Below are positions 19,784 to 22,689 of a stretch of 22,689 nucleotides of DNA, piece by piece. This DNA is from CAJBLF01 sp964430205 (lineage in GTDB: Bacteria; Patescibacteriota; Gracilibacteria; Absconditabacterales; Absconditicoccaceae). The notes below the pieces were generated by a model. That model was given only the letters and a program-made list of their open reading frames with translations. It had not been told where the DNA came from and did no database searches. The stretch spans positions 1 to 22,689 of the forward strand of contig CAYSER010000015.1 of assembly GCA_964430205.1 (NCBI GenBank). Direction: 5' to 3'. Both the position numbers and the translations under genes were made by a program. Position 1 is the first letter of the stretch; each line of letters begins with the position of its first letter.

Positions 19784-19799
19784 CATTCCCTTATATTTT

Positions 19800-20927
19800 T
19801 TAGCGGTAGAGTTTTATAATCTCTTTGACCGTAGCATTCCAGGAGAATTCCTTTGTCGCTATAAAGTTTTCCTGATTCCCTATCCGTTGATCACGCTCCA
19901 GGATTGCTTGGACGATCTCCCTCCTAGATCCTGGTGCGATAAATTTCACGTTGCCTCGAACGACTTCCGGTATAGATGCGATGTATGTCGTCAACAATGG
20001 TTTCCCCATAGCGACGCTTTCCGTATGTACTGATCCGAACCCTTCAGACAAGGAAGGTGCGACAATCATATCTGAACTCGCTATCAATGTGCGCAGATCA
20101 TCTTTGTCCAATCCATCGAACATCTGTACAGACGATCAGAGATGGTATGATTTGATGAGCTCCTTGATCTCCTGAGTCCTTCTAGAATCGATCAGATTGA
20201 AGACGAACAGGAGTTTCGGATCTACCATGACGAGTTCCGGGAGTGCCTGAACCATATAATCCAATCATTTCGATCTGCCTGCATGTCCGTAATACGTAAT
20301 TATGAAACGATTGCTCCGACCATATTCATTCCTCCATGCCTTGATATCCGAAAGCGCTACTTCTGCAGGATTCCGGAAGTTGGTATCGACGCCATTGTGT
20401 ATCATAATAATTTTCTTGTCTTTGACGCCATATGCAATCCTCAGCGCATTCATGGTATACTGGGATACGCAATGATAGGTATCATAAGGAAATCGGAAGA
20501 TCATGCTTTCGAATAGCTTGTATATCCACCCCTTCCGCCATCATTTGTACTTCATCCACAGCTTTCAGAATATCTCATGCACGGTAAGGATGACCCTTTT
20601 GTGGAACAGCTTACCGAGAATAGATGCAGGGATAGCTCCTCCATACGTACTCGTATGGATCACCCCGATATCCGGATGGTTCTTGAGTATGCTGATGCCC
20701 TGCACTAATGCATGCGCCATAAAACTTATCCTAGTCTTCCCGACCCTATGGATATGAAGGTTCTCTTTGCCCTCATAGGCAGGCAATGTAGCATCGAAAC
20801 GGCTTGTCAGAATCGTCACGGTATATCATTTCGTAAGCAAACGTGAAATGATAGCTTCAAATACCGTTTCCGATCAGCCTCTATGGGGAAGATAATAATC
20901 TAGTACAAAACATATATGTCTATTCAT
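19800..20927 (-). CDS. GT4-type (GT-B fold) glycosyltransferase
   Basis: A 375-residue enzyme, stop TAA. The N-terminal lobe opens ICFVLDYYLPHRGGSETVFE, the usual sugar-acceptor region with the glycine-rich HRGGSE loop. IHNGVDTNF at the domain junction and SLSEGFGSVHTESVAMGKP in the C-terminal lobe are the classic GT4 donor-nucleotide motif (E-x7-E). Such enzymes move a sugar from an activated donor to a lipid or polymer, typically for surface glycans. A strong Shine-Dalgarno (AGAGGAG) lies about 6 bp before ATG 20927, one of the few clear ones in the window. Several TGA glycines, including RGGSE's second glycine. No convincing promoter was found directly upstream; transcription may read through from the small genes at 21042-21350. 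Confidence 0.93.
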
Positions 20928-20992
20928 CCTTCTCCTCTTGGTAAAGAATCCTGTATGCTCTCAGGGTAGTGTTTTACTCTATCAATGCAAAT

Positions 20993-21016
20993 AAAAAAAC
21001 TCCAGAACCCGGAGTT
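20993..21016 (-). terminator. Intrinsic terminator after the small membrane ORFs
   Basis: AACTCC (20998-21003) / GGAGTT (21011-21016), 7-nt loop, followed on the minus strand by a run of T (20993-20999). It lies between the 65-residue ORF and the glycosyltransferase. Confidence 0.65.
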
Positions 21017-21041
21017 TCTTGTTCATACCTATACTATAAGA

Positions 21042-21239
21042 TTATTTTTTGCTATTATGGGGTTTCCATCGAGGACCTTGGATCCTTTTCTCTACATAGA
21101 TGATCTTCCATCGCTGTCTGCTCAGGAAAATGCTTCGGATTCCTCCAGCTACAGAGAGTACAACCCACGCTACTGTAAATATGCCTAGATGAGCTGGCAC
21201 TTTGCCATAGCTTAGCATGCAATCTATGTACCGTATCAT
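21042..21239 (-). CDS. Small membrane protein, 65 residues
   Basis: Short frame from ATG 21239 to TAA, with no TGA. One hydrophobic segment (AHLGIFTVAWVVLSVAGGIR, ~16-35) and a basic C-terminus (about 13 Lys/Arg in the last 30 residues), so probably a single-span membrane protein with the tail inside. It starts 6 bp after the stop of the 34-residue ORF, shares its promoter, and is followed by a terminator. Family not recognised. Confidence 0.55.
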   Translation of the reverse strand: MIRYIDCMLSYGKVPAHLGIFTVAWVVLSVAGGIRSIFLSRQRWKIIYVEKRIQGPRWKPHNSKK

Positions 21240-21245
21240 AGCTAT

Positions 21246-21350
21246 CTAATAGAGAAGGAACACGAGAAGCAGCGCAAGCACGATAGCTGAACCCATATAG
21301 ACGATCTTTTTTTGACTCATCTGAAGCTCATTGTCTATTTTCTTGATCAT
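21246..21350 (-). CDS. Very small membrane protein, 34 residues
   Basis: Frame from ATG 21350 to TAG: MIKKIDNELQMSQKKIVYMG followed by a single hydrophobic helix reaching the C-terminus. The internal ATG at 21320 would give 24 residues. A good promoter (21387-21414) gives a ~30-nt leader. A signal-anchor or regulatory micropeptide is possible; no known family recognised. Confidence 0.5.
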   Translation of the reverse strand: MIKKIDNELQMSQKKIVYMGSAIVLALLLVFLLY

Positions 21351-21386
21351 ACCTTTGATGCACAAGATAAAAGAAAAGATTATTCG

Positions 21387-21414
21387 ATTATATACAGAAA
21401 TATTTTTTTTGCAA
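21387..21414 (-). promoter_or_regulatory. Promoter of the two small membrane ORFs
   Basis: Minus strand TTGCAA (21409-21414), 16-bp spacer, perfect TATAAT (21387-21392). Divergent from the CHAP gene promoter 60 bp away. Confidence 0.65.
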
Positions 21415-21473
21415 ATTTTCGCACACGAATATCGCTTTCCTTCATCTTCCCCCCAAAAAAAGTCCCTCAAAAT

Positions 21474-21502
21474 TTGACAAAAATCAGGCCCGCACATATA
21501 AT
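21474..21502 (+). promoter_or_regulatory. Perfect consensus promoter of the CHAP-domain gene
   Basis: TTGACA (21474-21479), exactly 17 bp, TATAAT (21497-21502). Preceded by the same A-tract module as the ncRNA promoter (A7-GTC, 21455-21464). Confidence 0.85.
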
Positions 21503-21515
21503 AGGAATAAGAACT

Positions 21516-21548
21516 AAACGATGACATATCTCTCTTTATCCATCGTTT
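21516..21548 (+). promoter_or_regulatory. Hairpin in the leader of the CHAP-domain gene
   Basis: AAACGATG (21516-21523) pairs perfectly with CATCGTTT (21541-21548) around a 17-nt loop, a few bases after the predicted transcript start. An alternative pairing CGTTT/AAACG (21544-21548 with 21556-21560) competes with it. The leader is about 80 nt. Confidence 0.4.
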
Positions 21549-21587
21549 ATGCGTCGAAACGTTTCCTCGTTTTAGCATAGGTTTGAT

Positions 21588-22689
21588 ATGAGAACAAAAG
21601 TGACCAAGAGACTTCCGCTTCATCAGAGATTGCGTCATCATGCGATCAAGCATTTCCATAGGCATGCACATAAGATACTGCATATCACCCATTTCCTTAA
21701 TCATCATCTTTTCCATAGTCTAGAACTCATCATCGTCGTCATCATCACGCTCTCATCGTTCTGATTCTCAGACCTCACTGGGCTCAATCAAGAGGTATAT
21801 AGGAATAATAGTTCGGAAGTGGCAGAAGCACTCCTGGACGCCATGAAGGATCCTTCACTCTCTCTCAAGAAATGAAACATCATTTCCGTCCGGACGATGG
21901 ATCTTGATATCGAAAATACGTTCGCCAAATGATATTGTACCTACGGCGCTGCTAGGATATCGCCTGAGTTTTTCCCTTATATCGATAGTACAACCCAACA
22001 GAGGACATGGTGAGGGAATGCGGTTGATCGATGCAAGAATGCAGCAGAGACATGATATAAGATCGGCTTATCCCCCGCTCAATGAGCACTCATCGTCTAT
22101 GAAGCATGAGGCAAATTCTGAGCATACTGACACGTCGGCAAAGTACTCCACTACGATAGGTCACGCAACAAGATCATCGTCAGGGATATGGCATGGGTAG
22201 CAAGATGAAGCATGTCAGATCGCCGAGAGGATCTTTCGACAGCGCAAGTGAAATGCTATATCTACAATTCAAAAACCGCCATTCCTGAGACTACCATAGA
22301 TCAAACGGATACCGGTGCAGTAACCAGTACAGGGACATTATCTGATACGGAAACATCTCTACAGCCAAATCCACCTGTTTCTCCATGATCATCCGTATCT
22401 CCTACCCAAGAAGTGCCATCGACAACACCAGTACATACCGCTCCGACAGAGCCAATCGCACAGCAAACAGGCACCCAGATACAAGAACCCACACCAGAAC
22501 CTGTACAACAACCCACTCCAACAACCCAACAGCTCGTGACCAAAGAGGTGAATCTCTCCCTGGATAACCTCAGCGATATTTCACAACATTTCGTAAATCT
22601 CCATGATATCACCATAAAGGTTTCATCGAAATCGCCGCTCTTATTGGGCGAAACTGCCGGATTCACCGTGCTCATCAAAGATAAGGTCA
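21588..22689 (+). CDS. Membrane-anchored CHAP-domain peptidoglycan hydrolase (partial, C-terminus missing)
   Basis: Frame from ATG 21588 running off the right edge (367 codons visible, TGA as Gly). Residues 1-44 are unusually rich in His (12 of 44) and basic, then comes one membrane helix (~45-63). A CHAP domain follows (~110-225): catalytic Cys117 in GYCTYGAARIS, GNAVDRCKNA, AYGHVGKV with His182, and RDMAW supplying the usual third polar position region. CHAP enzymes cut peptidoglycan amide bonds. Residues ~237-313 are a Thr/Pro/Gln-rich linker and a new beta-type domain starts at the edge. A weak AGG lies 6 bp before the ATG. Exported cell-wall cleavage, of self or of a neighbouring cell, is inferred. 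Confidence 0.85.

Larger units (their letters stand above)
19408..19799. other. Gap between the PKD and glycosyltransferase genes: regulatory sequence and a hairpin element
   Basis: No credible gene in these 392 bases. It holds the PKD-gene promoter and leader hairpin (TTTCAGG 19467-19473 / CCTGAAA 19481-19487), an octamer-like stretch (CATTCAAG, CTTTCAAT, TTCAACAT) within the promoter, a possible extended -10 on the minus strand (TGGTATATT near 19562-19570), several A runs, and the inverted-repeat element at 19711-19783. Confidence 0.6.

Noticed and set aside
19678..19809. Short plus-strand frame starting at ATG 19678
   Set aside because: It overlaps the inverted-repeat element and has no coding character.

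Overview
This window comes from a bacterium that reads UGA as glycine (genetic code 25), as described for the Candidate Phyla Radiation lineages Absconditabacteria (SR1) and Gracilibacteria. Under the standard code almost every gene looks shattered by TGA. With TGA read as Gly and only TAA/TAG as stops, long intact genes appear, and the TGAs fall on invariant glycines: the first G of the release-factor GGQ motif, several glycines of CTP synthase, and the GatC, SecG and EF-G alignments. I cannot choose between the two lineages from this window; no rRNA, tRNA or CRISPR array was seen.

Layout. (1) 1-240, minus: a partial unknown gene. (2) 410-6291, plus: a three-gene cell-envelope locus encoding a VirB4-type ATPase, an unrecognised multi-pass membrane protein, and an 886-residue protein with about seven cysteine-rich surface repeats followed by three tandem VirB2/TrbC-like membrane hairpins. 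(3) 6466-12957, plus: secG, an oligopeptide-type substrate-binding protein, an M50 (site-2) metalloprotease, prfA (RF1), a putative lipoprotein and pyrG (CTP synthase). Short 7-8 bp tandem arrays sit in several of the gaps, and pyrG has an attenuator-like leader. (4) 13079-15670, minus: fusA (EF-G) and gatC, ending at strong terminators facing pyrG. (5) 15744-15889, plus: a consensus promoter followed by four hairpins and a terminator with no ORF, a candidate ~110-nt non-coding RNA. (6) 15911-19407, minus: two surface genes, a multi-PKD membrane protein and a membrane protein with a histidine-repeat cytoplasmic tail. (7) 19800-21350, minus: a GT4-type glycosyltransferase and two tiny membrane ORFs. 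(8) 21588 to the right edge, plus: a membrane-anchored CHAP-domain peptidoglycan hydrolase behind a perfect TTGACA-N17-TATAAT promoter.

Cultured or imaged Absconditabacteria are epibionts or predators of other bacteria. The combination seen here (VirB4-driven envelope machine with a huge Cys-rich surface subunit, PKD adhesin-like protein, peptide-binding protein, cell-wall hydrolase) fits a host-attached lifestyle, but that is inference from gene content. Housekeeping genes (secG, prfA, pyrG, fusA, gatC) are confidently identified. Regulatory calls rest on motif matches read by eye.
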